From NCBI RefSeq assembly GCF_963678975.1, contig NC_089273.1, forward strand, positions 10,230,614 to 10,294,613: a stretch of 64,000 nt of DNA. The letters are read 5' to 3'. Source of the stretch: Dysidea avara (taxonomy: Eukaryota; Porifera; Demospongiae; Dictyoceratida; Dysideidae). Below the pieces are notes generated by a model. That model worked only from the letters and a program-made list of their open reading frames with translations, was not told the origin of the DNA and made no database searches. This document shows positions 1-10,646 of this stretch, one piece after another. The position numbers were made by a program, and so were the translations under genes. Each line of letters begins with the position of its first letter. The stretch's first letter is position 1.

Positions 1-285
1 TTCAATTTGATTTGAGTTGGGCAGGACTTAAGATTTCTCTGTAGGAATGCTTTGACTGATAGAGCTTTGGATGTGATGTTAGTAATGTGTGCGGACCAAG
101 ACAAGTCTTGTTGTAGCTCAAGTAATCGCGTTCGATTGATTTTGGAGCCCGTCCGATATTAGGTGCGTTACTCTATAAGCTTATGGCTATTCTCTGAACG
201 AATACTTACAATGCACTTTCACACATTCCAATTATTCTACCGAGCCCAATTCCGATCCGTAGCTAGCTAGTTATACGTTTATATC
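1..285. other. Upstream flank / possible promoter and 5' UTR
   Basis: This region precedes the candidate start codon. I see no clear TATA box or other promoter element. From about 260 to 560 the sequence is rich in TAGCTA/GCTAGC palindromic words, a composition seen elsewhere in the window. Confidence 0.25.
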
Positions 286-353
286 ATGGTTGGATTAGCT
301 ATTCATCTTTCGATAATACTTGGGTTTGTCAAAATTGGCAGTGCTACAACCGG
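286..353 (+). CDS. Candidate exon 1: start codon and signal peptide
   Basis: ATG at 286 opens a 22-codon reading frame with a hydrophobic core (residues MVGLAIHLSIILGF, then VKIGSATT), typical of a secretory signal peptide ending at a small-residue GSA cleavage motif. The frame runs into a strong donor, GG|GTGAGT, at 354 and leaves two bases in phase 2. The next convincing exon (8811) needs exactly phase 2: its first base completes a Gly codon. This agreement, plus the expectation that an EMI protein has its signal peptide just before the EMI domain, is why I chose it. The intron would be 8.46 kb and filled with transposons. The exon is too short for similarity searching, so another first exon remains possible. 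Confidence 0.58.
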
Positions 354-594
354 GTGAGTCAGTTAATAAACTGTTAGCTAGATGGTTATAGCTAGCTATT
401 ACTATTATAAATGCATGTAGCTAGTGCTATAATCGTTAGAGAAATGATCTCCGTAGCTATAGCTGTAGCCTATAGCTAGCAATAGTCGTTTTAGGATTAT
501 TTTTAGTCACCCACTTTGACAATGTTAGCTAACTATAGCTAGCTACATCGGCGGATTCGAGTGTCTTAATTCGCTCGCCCCGTCCAACAATGGA

Positions 595-945
595 TCCAGC
601 CTTCACTCTTGTTATCGACTGCATGTAACTAGTGAAAAGAAGGCTTTCATGTGGAGTCACGCATTAAATTTGGGAAAGTCAATAATAAGTTTCTTTTTTC
701 ATTGACGTTCTCTGCTATCACGAGCAATGGAACGATGGATCAGACTATAGCTAGCCTGTTGATTTAGAAGTCCAGCCTTCACTCTTGTTATCGACTGCAT
801 GTAACTAGTGAAAAGAAGGCTTTCATGTCGAGTCACGCATTAAATTTGGAAAATCAATAATAAGTTTCTTTTTTCATTGACGTTCTCTGCTATCACGAGC
901 AATGGAACGATGGATCAGACTATAGCTAGCCTGTTGATTTAGAAG
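595..945. repeat. Tandem duplication, two copies of ~176 bp
   Basis: The block 595-770 is repeated at 771-945 with a single-base length difference and a few substitutions. Both copies begin TCCAGCCTTCACTC and end GTTGATTTAGAAG. Each includes an inverted pair, GCCTTCACT and AGTGAAAAGAAGGC. It lies in intron 1. Confidence 0.9.
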
Positions 946-1293
946 TTGAAGGAACCTTATTCTCTATTTGGATGGGTCAAGTACTGATTATCCTTTTCTT
1001 TTCGATGGGCGATACCGAGGGCGATACAGTGTGTACTGTCCTCACTAATTACATAACCAAATACGTAATTTAGCTTAAAAGTTCCGTCATTATACGTCAT
1101 GAATAACGCCGAAACCACTAGGTATAGAAATGCGTACTCAGCGGTATTTTGTTCAGCAGTACAATTAATGAAGGAAAAACTAAAAACTGGAATTTTTATT
1201 ATTATTATTATTATTAGGCTCCTATTTGGTGATTATTAGTTTCTCATCCAGCCTTTCTAATTATTATGATGCGGGCTGGAGGGTATTACCATT

Positions 1294-1521
1294 ATGCCAT
1301 TATTTTATAATATTAACACACTGATTTACAGACCTTGTCCAAATTGTCTTTCTTTCTTATTACAAACATTTCCTTCACCAGCTGATTCTACTTTTCGTGA
1401 TCGCCAACTGTTTTTCGACAGTCAACTGAAAGCCTGCTTTGATGAAGTCGATAGAGCACGATTGCAACTGGCACTGCAGCAATTTGTTAAGGAAAACAAC
1501 AGTTCTCCTGGCGATATATAG
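1294..1521 (+). pseudogene. Unidentified coding-like fragment inside Harbinger-like element
   Basis: After an acceptor-like TTTACAG at about 1332 the frame reads PCPNCLSFLLQTF, then FRDRQLFFDSQLKACFDEVD and LALQQFVKENN up to a stop at 1519. The amino-acid composition looks protein-like (amphipathic, few rare residues), but I do not recognise it. It does not fit the phase of the giant gene. It may be a captured host exon or a remnant of a transposon protein. Confidence 0.25.
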
Positions 1522-1640
1522 CGCAGTGTACCGTTCATCAACAAAAATTATAACAGTTTGGTATCACGTGTTCTTCTGAGCATGCGCAGAGTAAATAATG
1601 GCTTACCATGCGGTAGCTTAAGAAGGATGCGGGCGGTGGA

Positions 1641-4060
1641 GGTGGGGACTATTCTACGGAACGGAACGGAACGGAATGGAACGGAATGATGGACTAAACC
1701 ACGGAACGGAACGGAACGCTTTCTCAAATTGAAGCTCGCAACTTACCATTGCTGAAACTTCCCTTATAAGTTAGCAGTGGCATCTCCAGTGGGTGATTAA
1801 ACATAAGACAAAAAGAATTAACGGATCGATTGTAGGTTTTTGTTGGTTGTCATTAGTAACGAAGTATTATTGTGGGATGAGCTGTATCAGTGATGTTCAT
1901 CCATACGGAAGGGAACTTTATGTGAGCTGTTTTTCTTATTTAGACTTTAGAAAACAGTCTGGGCCGGTCTTTCAAGTCATAAGTCAGTGTATAAATAAAG
2001 CAAGCAGGAAGATACTGGTAACAGGAAAGAGCCAGCTGAATTAAAACTTGAAGAATTTTGTGCAGTGTGTGAGGAGCAAATATTTTGGCAGACCGCAAGG
2101 AGGGTATATTCTGCAAACATCACTGAAGTGTATGCATGGAGTTATTTATATATTAACAGCTGGTGCAGTGGACTAATGCCGTATTCAATAGTGAGCTGAT
2201 TTTATCTGTTGCACAATTCAAGGATGTGTCTGACTGCTAGCCTTGAATCAGGCTAAATGCCAAAACTCCAAGATCAGCCAAATCTCTATTATAAGCCGCA
2301 TGTGAAACCATGCCAGTAGCCACCAGGCAAACGTGATTTGGACCAGGATGTGTGTGTAATTTCAATGTATCTAGTCAGACCTGAAATGGAACACACATTA
2401 ATTACATACCACCTAAGAATCCTAGGATTTCTTAAGTGTAATATTTCACATGCTTCACTTCAAACAAAACAGGTTAAATTTGTTCGTCTATTTTCAAGTG
2501 ATTCCCAGTCCAGCTGGTCCATGAAATTACAATGGGATCACATGTATTTGTTACAGTGCGGGCTGTCCTGTGTTGGATCTACTCTAGAGTTGAAATTTCA
2601 AGGTAGACTCACTGCCAATGTACTGACACTAGTACTGTTGTAGCATGTTTAAGTGGAGGACAAATGAAATAGTAATGCTAGATTATTTATGTATACAAAT
2701 TTTTCATAATGAAATTGATATCCCATTTTGATTTGTACTTCCACTTTGCAACATATTCAAGAACAAGAAGCTACCACACTTAATCTCCAACCACTGTCAT
2801 TAATTAACCAAGATCTCACTAGTCTGTAATTCACCTTACTGTAGTGATTTTATTGATTCATCTGTATGTTTTCTTCATTTTCCTTTGAAGTTGTACCAAG
2901 AGTTCATAATAAGGTGGAGAGTGTCTAACTTGAATGCATTCACCAAACACCCTGCTTAAAGTAACACCTCGGCCTTATTTCAGAACAAAGGCTTTACCTT
3001 CTTCAGCAACACTAATCAACAGTTTTCTACCCCCCAGTAAAGGTGTTGATTTGATGAAAGGTGAACTTTACGCAGGGTGTTTGTACAGGCCATACTGAGA
3101 GTTAGACATTCTCCCCCATACAAATCAGTATTACGAACTCTTGGTTGTACAGTATAGGTAAACAAAGATAAGTTTCTCTCCCATCTTATTCTAGGATTTA
3201 ATTTCTATTGACAAGGAAAATTCAATTATTTGTATACAGGCTCAAAATTGAGAAAATATAAAGAAAGTGAATTAATATTATATAGTCAGTTTGCTTTTGG
3301 ATATTTAATGTCTCCAACCACAACAAAAATTCGATGAATCCATGCATCTCATCACTGGTCGTCTGAACTTTCTGAAAGTGATACCTCACTCAATCAACCA
3401 TATATTCTGTTTATTAGACTGAATAAAGTCATGATTACCTAAACAATCACTTAATCAATCAATGTTTTATAATTATCCTATTCCATTTTCCTGGAGGTTC
3501 CACTGATAAAATGCAATTTCAGCAATGATAGCAGCTAGCCAAGCTGCAAGTTGATTCAGAAAGCATTCCATTCTGTAAAATAGACCCCATCCAGAATTCA
3601 ACTCAGTACTCAGGCTGAGATATCTGACAATAGTCCACTACTCTGTTAATGAATCATTGATGTTCACAAAATATAGCCCCCTTGAGGTATCTGAATGTTT
3701 GCTCCTCACACACTGCACAAAATTCCTTTAGATTCTGCTTAGACTGAGTTGATTCAGCTTGTCACCATACTTGTTTCCTTTGTAGTGTAGCTATACACAT
3801 ACTGAGATGAACACACTGAGTCAGCTATTCCCACAATTAGTACTTCGTTACTAATGACAACCAACAAGAACCCACAATCGATCCTTAAATTCGTTTTATC
3901 TTTCTTGGGGTACGTTTGATTACCTGCTGGAAGTGCCACTGATAACTTGTACAGCAATGGTAAGCTGCAAGCTTCAATCTGAGAAAGCATTCCGTTCCGC
4001 AGTTTAGTCCATCATTCCGTTCCGTTCCGTTCCGTTCCGTTCCGTAGAATAGTCCCCACC
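1641..4060. mobile_element. Mutator-like foldback element with 9-bp target duplication
   Basis: Two long imperfect inverted arms (about 1641-2200 and 4060-3610) begin GGTGGGGACTATTCTACGGA and carry ACGGA pentamer runs. The 9-bp direct repeat GGCGGTGGA flanks the element (1632-1640, 4061-4069). Long terminal inverted repeats with a 9-bp duplication match Mutator-like elements. A third, more diverged copy of the arm start lies at 3600-3480 (minus). An inner inverted pair occupies 2887-2970 and 3060-3155. No transposase frame is visible; the short ORFs here differ in frame between arms. Confidence 0.65.
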
Positions 4061-4139
4061 GGCGGTGGATGAGAAACTAATAATCACCAAATAGGGGCCT
4101 TAAGTTTAATATGCAAAACCTCCGATTAAGGAGTATGAC

Positions 4140-4890
4140 GCATATATCTTATATCTTACAAAATTATTCAAGAGTTTCTGATCAAGTTCATCACAGTACT
4201 TGCTTGAGACACTGCATCGCTAAAATCTGTTCTGTAGCTACAGATGTATTTTGATCTTGATATTATATGGCTTGATATGATGGAGTTGGAAGCTTCTCTT
4301 AGAACTATTTTACCATTCTTAATCCGATACAATTTATCCTGCTTGTTGAGCTCACTTAGCCTGGCACGTAGTTGTTTGTTCCGTATTTGCTTTTGTGGGG
4401 TTAAGTCAGGTGTTATAAATACTTTAGTGACATGAGTCGGGTGCTCCTTCTTACGCAAGTTCAACCTGTTGTGGAGAATTTTAAACTTTTCCTCTCTTGT
4501 TGACAAAGTAACTTTCGTGAGTCTGGGCCTTCCAGTCTGTTTACCAATCCGTGTTACATTACTGATGTGAGCATTAACTCCAATGTATTTATTAATCAAG
4601 GATGTGACATTCTGAGTATCTTCGTTCTTCCGAATACTGGCTTCCGCTGATGTGGATTCTGGAAGGTTGTGCACAATCAAATTCAGTTTCCGTTTCTCCT
4701 GTTCCTTTTCTTCAGATATGATCGCTGCAGTCATTGATGCTATTGATTCAACAGTTACCTCCTTGCTATGGATCACTTGTTCAGATGGCTCAGTGTTTTC
4801 TACTACCATAGCGGTATCAGGCCCTTGTTCACTGTAACTAACTAAATTATTTACTTTCTCTGTCAAGTCCTCAAATCTGTTTAATAGCTA
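4140..4890 (-). mobile_element. Non-LTR retrotransposon ORF1 remnant
   Basis: A minus-strand frame (4168-4866) encodes about 230 residues of the ORF1 type found in CR1/jockey-like non-LTR elements. It has an acidic and charged N-terminal stretch, then KRKLNLIVHNLPEST (an RNP2-like strand of an RNA-binding fold), later RPRLTKVTLSTREEKFKIL, and VFITPDLTPQKQIRNKQLR near the end. The track start is a TTG codon; the frame continues five or more codons upstream to a stop near 4889, so the true N-terminus is lost. No reverse transcriptase ORF follows on the left, where the Harbinger/Mutator composite begins. ORF1 proteins bind the element's RNA during retrotransposition; this copy is dead. Confidence 0.7.
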
Positions 4891-6824
4891 GGTAGCCTTG
4901 AATATTGAAGATTTTCCAAATAATTCCTGCCAATGCCTTGGGTACAATTAACAAGGAGGCTAACAGTAAGCCTAAAGCAGGGAGTCAGAAACCTGTAACT
5001 GAAAACTATGCTAAATGTAGAAAAAAATCCTAGGTCAGGCGGTGACTTGCAATTGATCTCAAACATTGCTAAGCAACTAGTACAGGTGTAGATGAAATGC
5101 GGTGCACGCGACCTTGCCACGGTATGCTGCAAGAATGGTTGCTTGTGTAAACAACATGGTTCGCTTACTTCAGTCACTTGGAAGTTATTATGTAGTGTAC
5201 TCCAACCATTACTTTCTTCATGTATAGCCATTTCAGTATTAAAAGTGCAAAAATATTATACCCTTTTTTGGTGGATTTGGTGGGTCCAAGTTATTAAGGC
5301 CCTTTCCATGTTTATTTAGACCCTTTTCATGTTTATTACATAGAATAGCTACACTTAGGTGGTTTTAATCTATACTGAGTAGAGGCAGAGTCATGTTATT
5401 GCACTGTTTTAATGTTTTGCCTTGTACTGTGTTGTAGTTGTTTATATACAACTAGTTAACACAGAGTAATAATGACTACAACGGCAGTGCTAATGCAGAG
5501 GTGTAGATACAATGACTTCACTGGTATGATTCAGTTTGCGAGATGGTAGCCTTGCTATGTAATAGTACACATGTTAAGATTCCATTGTATAAAGTATTCT
5601 GTTATACAATGTATACGTACCTTACAATGAGTGACTGTTGTATAGTAACGAAATCATACAAATGATTTACACTGTATTGTATATTAGGGATCATGAAGAT
5701 CTAGCCAAAAATATCACCCCAAAAACCAACCTCACAATAACTACCTTCATGGTAGAGATGCACCAAATTGAAATTTACTACTATACTGATAACCAATATA
5801 TTAGCTACAAAATAAATACTGATTCTTATATCGATACTTCTTTAGTATTGGGTTGCATCTGAACATTAGTATGGACACTACCTTACTAATGTTAAAACAT
5901 TATGACAAGAAAGCTAAAAATGTGGGACCAAAATATTTTTGTAAAAAAAAATGTATATACTGGCCTTCACCACCTTGTTGTGCATAGCCTCACTTCTTGC
6001 ATCTTCAAAGACATCTCACACTAACAAGTAAACAATCCACTTAAAACATAATAAATTTAATTCGAATTGTTGCAATTTCCAGTAAAATCCCCGTTCCTAT
6101 GTATGACTGTATGTGTATTATTTCCACTGATACACACACTGCTGCTTCTGGCAATAGTGCTGTTTGGACATGCCCTATTGGTACAGCTGTACAACATTTA
6201 TTATGTGTGCACACGTATGTGTTTGTGTGCATACATGTGTGTGTGCATACAACATTAGCTACTATGTTTACTCATTATGATTATCATAACAACTGTGACT
6301 GGCTCACATGGTTCGCTGGACTACAGAACCTTATCTAAAATTTAACCATCTCTTGTATCTGTGAGATATCTTGCCAGTTACCTAGCTCTCATCTAGTCTG
6401 CCACTTTTTCTTTTGTGTTGGGGTTCCTACCTCAATACAAAAGAAAAAAGGTGGTTGGCCACTCACGATTAGCTCAAATCATGGTCACACAGCTTGTATC
6501 TTGCAACATCATTTATTAGCAAACCCATCACAATTTTATGCTCTCCAAGTACCCTTTTAAAGTTCCAGTACAACTTCAAACACAGCTTGTTTTCCATGTA
6601 CAACCTTTGCAGTTGTTGTCCAAGTTCCATCAGAGTTCTAACCTCCATCAGCTTTATGTCTTCCATATTGGGGTAATCAAGAGAACATAACAGCCCCTCA
6701 GAATTCATACTGACTGTATTGCCTCACTCATATGCATGTTAACATGCCACTATACATTAATCCCTCTAGAATTGTGTTATTACATAATATGTATATCTTT
6801 TCCACACGCATGCACGCATGCACG

Positions 6825-6828
<4 letters not shown>
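4891..6828. other. Intron 1 stretch without recognised features
   Basis: AT-rich sequence. The short ORFs on both strands show no domain character. A GT/CA-rich patch lies at 6200-6250. Confidence 0.5.

Positions 6829-6861
<33 letters not shown>
6829..6861. repeat. CA microsatellite with GCATGCACGCACGC lead
   Basis: Simple repeat at the 3' end of the minus-strand SINE described next, possibly grown from its tail. Confidence 0.9.
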
Positions 6862-6864
<3 letters not shown>

Positions 6865-7314
6865 CAAAGCCTTCAGCTGCCGCTAAGCGGTCACGCTGCC
6901 CAGTGGCCAGCACTGGGGCACCTGTGCGCTACTCAGATGCTATGAGTCAGCACAGGCATGCCCTCCTGGGGCAGGACTAGTAACCCGCAGGAGGCTGTAC
7001 CATGTCTCACAGTTGAAGGTGTGGGCACCCAAAGTCCCACTTGGACCTTCAACTACTATATGAAACATGGACATTTGAGCATTTGCTTCCCCAGTTTACA
7101 CCAGGTACCCATTGATGTTACAGCTGGGTGGGCTGCTTCCCCAGTTGGCACCAGGCCACCAGTCTCCATTTTAACAGCTTGATAGACTGGAGCAATGTGA
7201 GTAAAGTTTCTTGCTCAAGGAAACAACAACAACAACACCAAAGTGGCCCAGCTGGGAATCGAACCTGGAACCATTCGATTACCAGGCGGACGCCCTAACC
7301 ACTTGGCTATGCTG

Positions 7315-7317
<3 letters not shown>
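6862..7317 (-). mobile_element. tRNA-derived SINE
   Basis: The minus strand starts with a tRNA-like head (7317-7243) carrying RNA polymerase III boxes: TAGCCAAGTGG (A box) and GGTTCGATTCC (B box). It continues after a GTT-repeat linker into CCTTGAGCAAGAAACTTTAC and CATTGCTCCAGTC, which resembles the central conserved domain of widespread metazoan SINEs (I think the MetaSINE type). Body length is about 455 bp. CA/TG microsatellites abut both ends. Confidence 0.75.
7243..7317 (-). tRNA. tRNA-Thr-like SINE head (pseudo-tRNA)
   Basis: The 75 nt fold roughly as a tRNA: acceptor ends TGGCAGC and GCTGGGCCA, a T arm with GGTTCGATTCC, and an anticodon loop CTGGTAA giving anticodon GGT (Thr). The anticodon stem has mismatches and the copy is fused to a SINE body, so it is unlikely to be a working tRNA. 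Confidence 0.55.

Positions 7318-7396
<79 letters not shown>
7317..7396. repeat. (CA)n microsatellite, about 40 units
   Basis: Uninterrupted CA dinucleotides immediately 5' of the SINE head; expected to be highly polymorphic. Confidence 0.97.
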
Positions 7397-7398
<2 letters not shown>

Positions 7399-7399
7399 T

Positions 7400-8810
7400 G
7401 CTGACTATACACTGTGGGTACATGCCCTATTGGTAGGTTGTCCCATTGGTGATTGTACTTGCATTGTTTGTGTGTGCCCCGCGCCTATATTGATAATAAT
7501 AACAATATTGATATTACTGTAAGGTTACTGTATTATATCAAACAGTAAAATGACATCCTTAATCTTGAAGTTATTAATGAAGCTTCAACTAATGTACATT
7601 GGGCGAGGCGTAGCTAAACTGTTCCATCTGATTGCTTACTTATAAAATATCTTCTAGCATCCAATCTTGTCAGAGAGCCTGCTAGCCAAGATAACTATTT
7701 ATGTAAAGAAAACAGCTGTGCTTTACAAAAACCATTCAAAAATATAATAATATTATTGTAGATACATTCAGTATTGCAGTTACAAACTTGTTGTTAAATT
7801 AAATATTAATTAGCTTACAGAATCCTTAATGTTTCTGTTAACTACAATGCCTGGGGCTGGTCCCACTAGCTACCAGATTCCAATGTCCACACACAACACA
7901 CACACACACACATCTACATAATACCACACGCCTCTAAACATTCTTTTATAACAGTGCTAAGGCATTGCAGATCATAAAAATGTAATTATGCATCCCCTAT
8001 TACTTAAATAACTTCAGCCCTCTTATTGTGAAATTGAAAATAGTTCTGCTTCAATGTAGTGTATGTATTTTTGAAAAATATGTGTCATAAATATGTGAAA
8101 TGAAATCCGAACAAGAAGCATGGGAAGACAGTCAGAATCACCTCTAATAATTGTGGTTATAGGCTTATAGGAGTAACACCCTTTATCGAAGTTGACAGCT
8201 AAAAGGAAAAACTCTGGTGGCAGATCCAGATTTTAAAAGAGAGTTCCACTCTGAGCCATGGTAATTTAGCTAAACTGTACCTATATAACTGTACAAATTG
8301 ATTGCAAATTTGAATAATAATAAAATTAAAATAGACTCAATGTTAATGAATCTTATCAATCAGACCTTTTCTGTAGTTACTAAAAGTATAACTGCAAAAC
8401 ACCTAGCATTAACAATATGATAATTAAATTCATTGAATTCAAAACATTTTAATCAGACCAACAAGTAACTATGCTCTTTCAAAGGAGATCTTCATGGAAT
8501 CATTGGGACCAGAAAGAGAAGGTTGTTACTAATACAGTAACACTAGATTTTCATAATCAAGTTATTAGCAAGTTAATATTTTCACTTCTGGTTCAAGTGA
8601 CCCCATTTTTTTGCCAGTTTTGTAAAATTAAGGATTCCGCAAAAAAAATCATAGGTACTATTTTGAAGGATTTCACAATGTATATATAGCATATTATGCA
8701 CTTTTTGGTCAGCCAAAACTTTTATTTGTCGCTAGGTAGAAACCGTACAACAGATTAGATTATATTACGTATGTAGCATTAATTTAATATTATGTATATT
8801 CCTTTTTCAG
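7400..8810. other. End of intron 1, no recognised features
   Basis: AT-rich DNA. A short (CA)n lies at 7890-7912. The final 50 bp supply the polypyrimidine tract of exon 2. Confidence 0.5.
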
Positions 8811-8936
8811 AATCTGTTACTCCTCACGAAGTTATACTGCATATTACACAGTGTATGGAGTAGCTTATGAATCTTATTCACAACAATATACAAGTGCTTG
8901 TGGATGGTGGTCATTAGATAGATGTACGAGACATAG
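8811..8936 (+). CDS. Exon 2: N-terminal half of EMI domain
   Basis: The exon follows a polypyrimidine acceptor (CCTTTTTCAG at 8801-8810) and ends at AG|GTAAGG. Read from its second base it encodes 41 codons with a cysteine-start EMI pattern: ICYSSRSYTAYYTVYG, then SYSQQYTSACGWW and DRCTRHR. The CGWW...CxRxR block is the hallmark centre of EMI domains in multimerin/emilin, MEGF10-like and related proteins. It starts and ends in phase 2. The conceptual frame contains no stop, whereas the other plus-strand frame has a stop in this interval. A MITE begins about 25 bp after the donor. EMI domains sit at the N-termini of secreted or membrane proteins and often mediate multimerisation. Confidence 0.85.
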
Positions 8937-8960
8937 GTAAGGATTATAGTATAATGTATA

Positions 8961-9594
8961 TGTGAAAAGGGGTCTTCCAAATACAGCCATTTTACCAAAT
9001 TTCACGATTCATAACTTAAGATTGAAAAATGGCTATTGCCTTGAAATTTGCTTTACAGTATACACCAATACAGCTTAGAAAATTTCGTCAAGTTTTTGTA
9101 TTTCTAGAAAACTAAGTTATGGTCTTCTAAGTTCATGGAATTGGATATAAGTGGAAGACCCCTTTTCATAAATCCGGTTAGGCAGGAGTCTATTATGCTT
9201 TTCATTCTTCTAATTATTCTTTCTGGCAATTCTTTTTAAATTGACCTATTATTCCCAAAATTATTCCTGGAATTTGTGCAAAAGAAAACATATTAGTTAG
9301 AGTTTTACATAAGTGACTGCTACATTAGAATTATGGACTCGAAGTTGACTGCTCTATTAGAGTATAAGTGAGTGCTCTATTAGAGTATCTCGATCTTTTC
9401 AACTGTTTTTTGCTGCACTGTTTCAGTGGTGTATTCAAAAGATTTTTGTATCACACTACAACAAAAACTTATAACTTTGCACTAATTATTCCTAGAACTC
9501 ATCCGATTATTCCGGAATATTCCCTAATTCTTTTCACTACCTATTATTCCCGAAATTATTCCGGCATAATAAACGCGTCCCTAAATCCGGTCAC
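8961..9594. mobile_element. MITE with GTGAAAAGGGGTCTTCC termini, interrupted
   Basis: The left end TGTGAAAAGGGGTCTTCC (8961) is mirrored by GGAAGACCCCTTTTCATAAA (9153-9172). The right end then continues after a nested hAT-like element (9179-9583). A second copy of the family lies at 19104-19433. The arms flank AT-rich filler with no ORF. Confidence 0.6.
9179..9583. mobile_element. hAT-like MITE with 8-bp target duplication AATCCGGT
   Basis: Ends TAGGCAGGAGTCTATTATGC and, on the reverse strand, TAGGGACGCGTTTATTATGC. Perfect 8-bp direct repeats AATCCGGT flank it (9171-9178 and 9584-9591). It is the same family as 14780-15190. It carries two copies of the dispersed CTCTAATAGA motif in its centre (9335-9395). 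No transposase. Confidence 0.8.
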
Positions 9595-10104
9595 ATAATT
9601 ATTTTAGAATTTATATTACCTCTAAGAAAATGCCTTTAGCATAATTAATATACAGCTTTTGCAGTAAATTACCAAATATTTGATGAGAGAAAAATTTGAT
9701 AAATTGGACATTAAGCATTTTTATTAGTAAAACTTTGACAAAAAATAATGCTCCAATCAAATGCATTATGTGGAAAATTTTGAGAGCATCATGTCAGGCT
9801 GTACCTTTGGGCTAGCAGCTAACGAATTAAATTATATGTCTTGTCATTTAATTTTTTCCTGAGACTTGTTTCTATTTAGCTACAGATCACTTAAACACTT
9901 ATTTCTCAAGGGTGTAGCCAGGAAATCTTAGAAGGTGACACAAATCAACTGTAGCTAAATCTAGGTGATCATTCTATTAGAGTATTTTGATTTTTGTACT
10001 AAATTCTTTTCATTTTGTTGAGGTGGTTTCTTTGGTTGCCTCAATGGCAAGTATTTGTTGCATGAATCACTGCTTTAGACAGATCACAGTATTGAAACCT
10101 ATTA

Positions 10105-10297
10105 CAGTGGAATTTCTCTTAAAAGACCCTGCTGTAAAGGACACTGTACTGATTGGATAACTCCTGAAGTCCCCTATAAACCTTTACCAATGCTTTTTTA
10201 CCTCTGAGAAAAACAGTATTCTTGTATATATAGGTACCAAAAAAATTTCACCAAAATCTGTTGGTCCCAAAGTAGCTGCTAAATAGAAGTTCCACTG
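10105..10297. mobile_element. pogo/Tigger-like MITE
   Basis: CAGTGGAATTTCTCTTAAAA at the left and AAATAGAAGTTCCACTG at the right form terminal inverted repeats flanked by TA (10103-10104 and 10298-10299). The size is 193 bp with no ORF. It lies 60 bp before exon 3. Confidence 0.75.
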
Positions 10298-10356
10298 TAA
10301 TACATTTTAACTAACAGTATTGCAGCATTAAGAATATCTTTACATGATCTCAACAG

Positions 10357-10466
10357 GTATTTCCAACGTTCATACCAACGTTCCACTGGTGTTGCAGCAG
10401 TACCTCGATATACACAAACAATAGTTTGCTGCAGTGGTTATACAGGATCACCTCCAAATTGTATAG
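10357..10466 (+). CDS. Exon 3: C-terminal half of EMI domain
   Basis: The acceptor is CTCAACAG at 10349-10356; the first base completes the Arg codon split by the previous intron. The 36 codons read YFQRSYQRSTGV, then RYTQTIVCCSGYTGSPPNC. The double-cysteine CCxGYxG motif is the conserved end of the EMI domain. Its joining to CTRHR in exon 2 reproduces the usual CxRxR-Y...T..CC spacing. The donor is ATAG|GTCAGT and the phase changes from 2 to 1, from which point all introns are phase 1. Only 81 bp separate it from the EGF exon downstream, the shortest intron of the gene. Confidence 0.86.
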
Positions 10467-10547
10467 GTCAGTAGTATAGTGTACTGTACTATTGTTTAGC
10501 TCACATACAGTTCAGATTTATAATGCAGTATACTATCATTTTTACAG

Positions 10548-10646
10548 CCCACTGTCCTGGTGGTTGTTTTAATGGTGGCACTTGTACCTCTCCTGCAACT
10601 TGCACCTGCTCTAATGGTTGGACTGGTAATGGCTGCACTATAAGAG
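10548..10646 (+). CDS. Exon 4: single EGF-like domain
   Basis: This is a 99-bp phase 1-1 exon between TTTTTACAG and G|GTAACA. It encodes AHCPGGCFNGGTC, SPATCTCSNGW and TGNGCTIR: six cysteines in the short EGF spacing seen immediately after EMI domains in MEGF/multimerin-like proteins. It lacks the D-x-D-E calcium ligands and the Asx-hydroxylation signature, so unlike the long array it is not a calcium-binding EGF. The open frame runs past the donor for about 40 codons of intron without domain character, so the exon end rests on the donor and phase. Confidence 0.9.

Larger units (their letters stand above)
1217..4099. mobile_element. PIF/Harbinger-like non-autonomous element with nested insertion
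   Basis: Terminal inverted repeats of about 35 bp (GGCTCCTATTTGGTGATTAT at 1217; reverse complement of GGCCCCTATTTGGTG at the right end, 4099) are flanked by the direct trinucleotide TTA (1214-1216 and 4100-4102). A 3-bp TWA target duplication is typical of Harbinger transposons. Without the nested element the original would be only about 460 bp. It contains an ORF-like stretch at 1294-1521 but no transposase. Confidence 0.65.

Noticed and set aside
1793..2643. Small plus-strand ORFs in the 2-kb region, and 3754-3990 on the minus strand
   Set aside because: They lie in the arms and interior of the foldback element. The homologous DNA in the two arms is read in different frames, so the protein is not conserved.
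4881..5231. 116-codon minus-strand ORF upstream of the ORF1 remnant
   Set aside because: No motif recognised and a stop separates it from the ORF1 frame; it may be an untranslated leader of the retrotransposon, but nothing supports coding.
7243..7317. Functional tRNA-Thr gene
   Set aside because: The anticodon stem is mismatched and the head continues directly into a SINE body.
7211..7522. ORFs of His/Thr or Val/Cys repeats over CA tracts (also 6728-6980)
   Set aside because: They are translations of a dinucleotide repeat.
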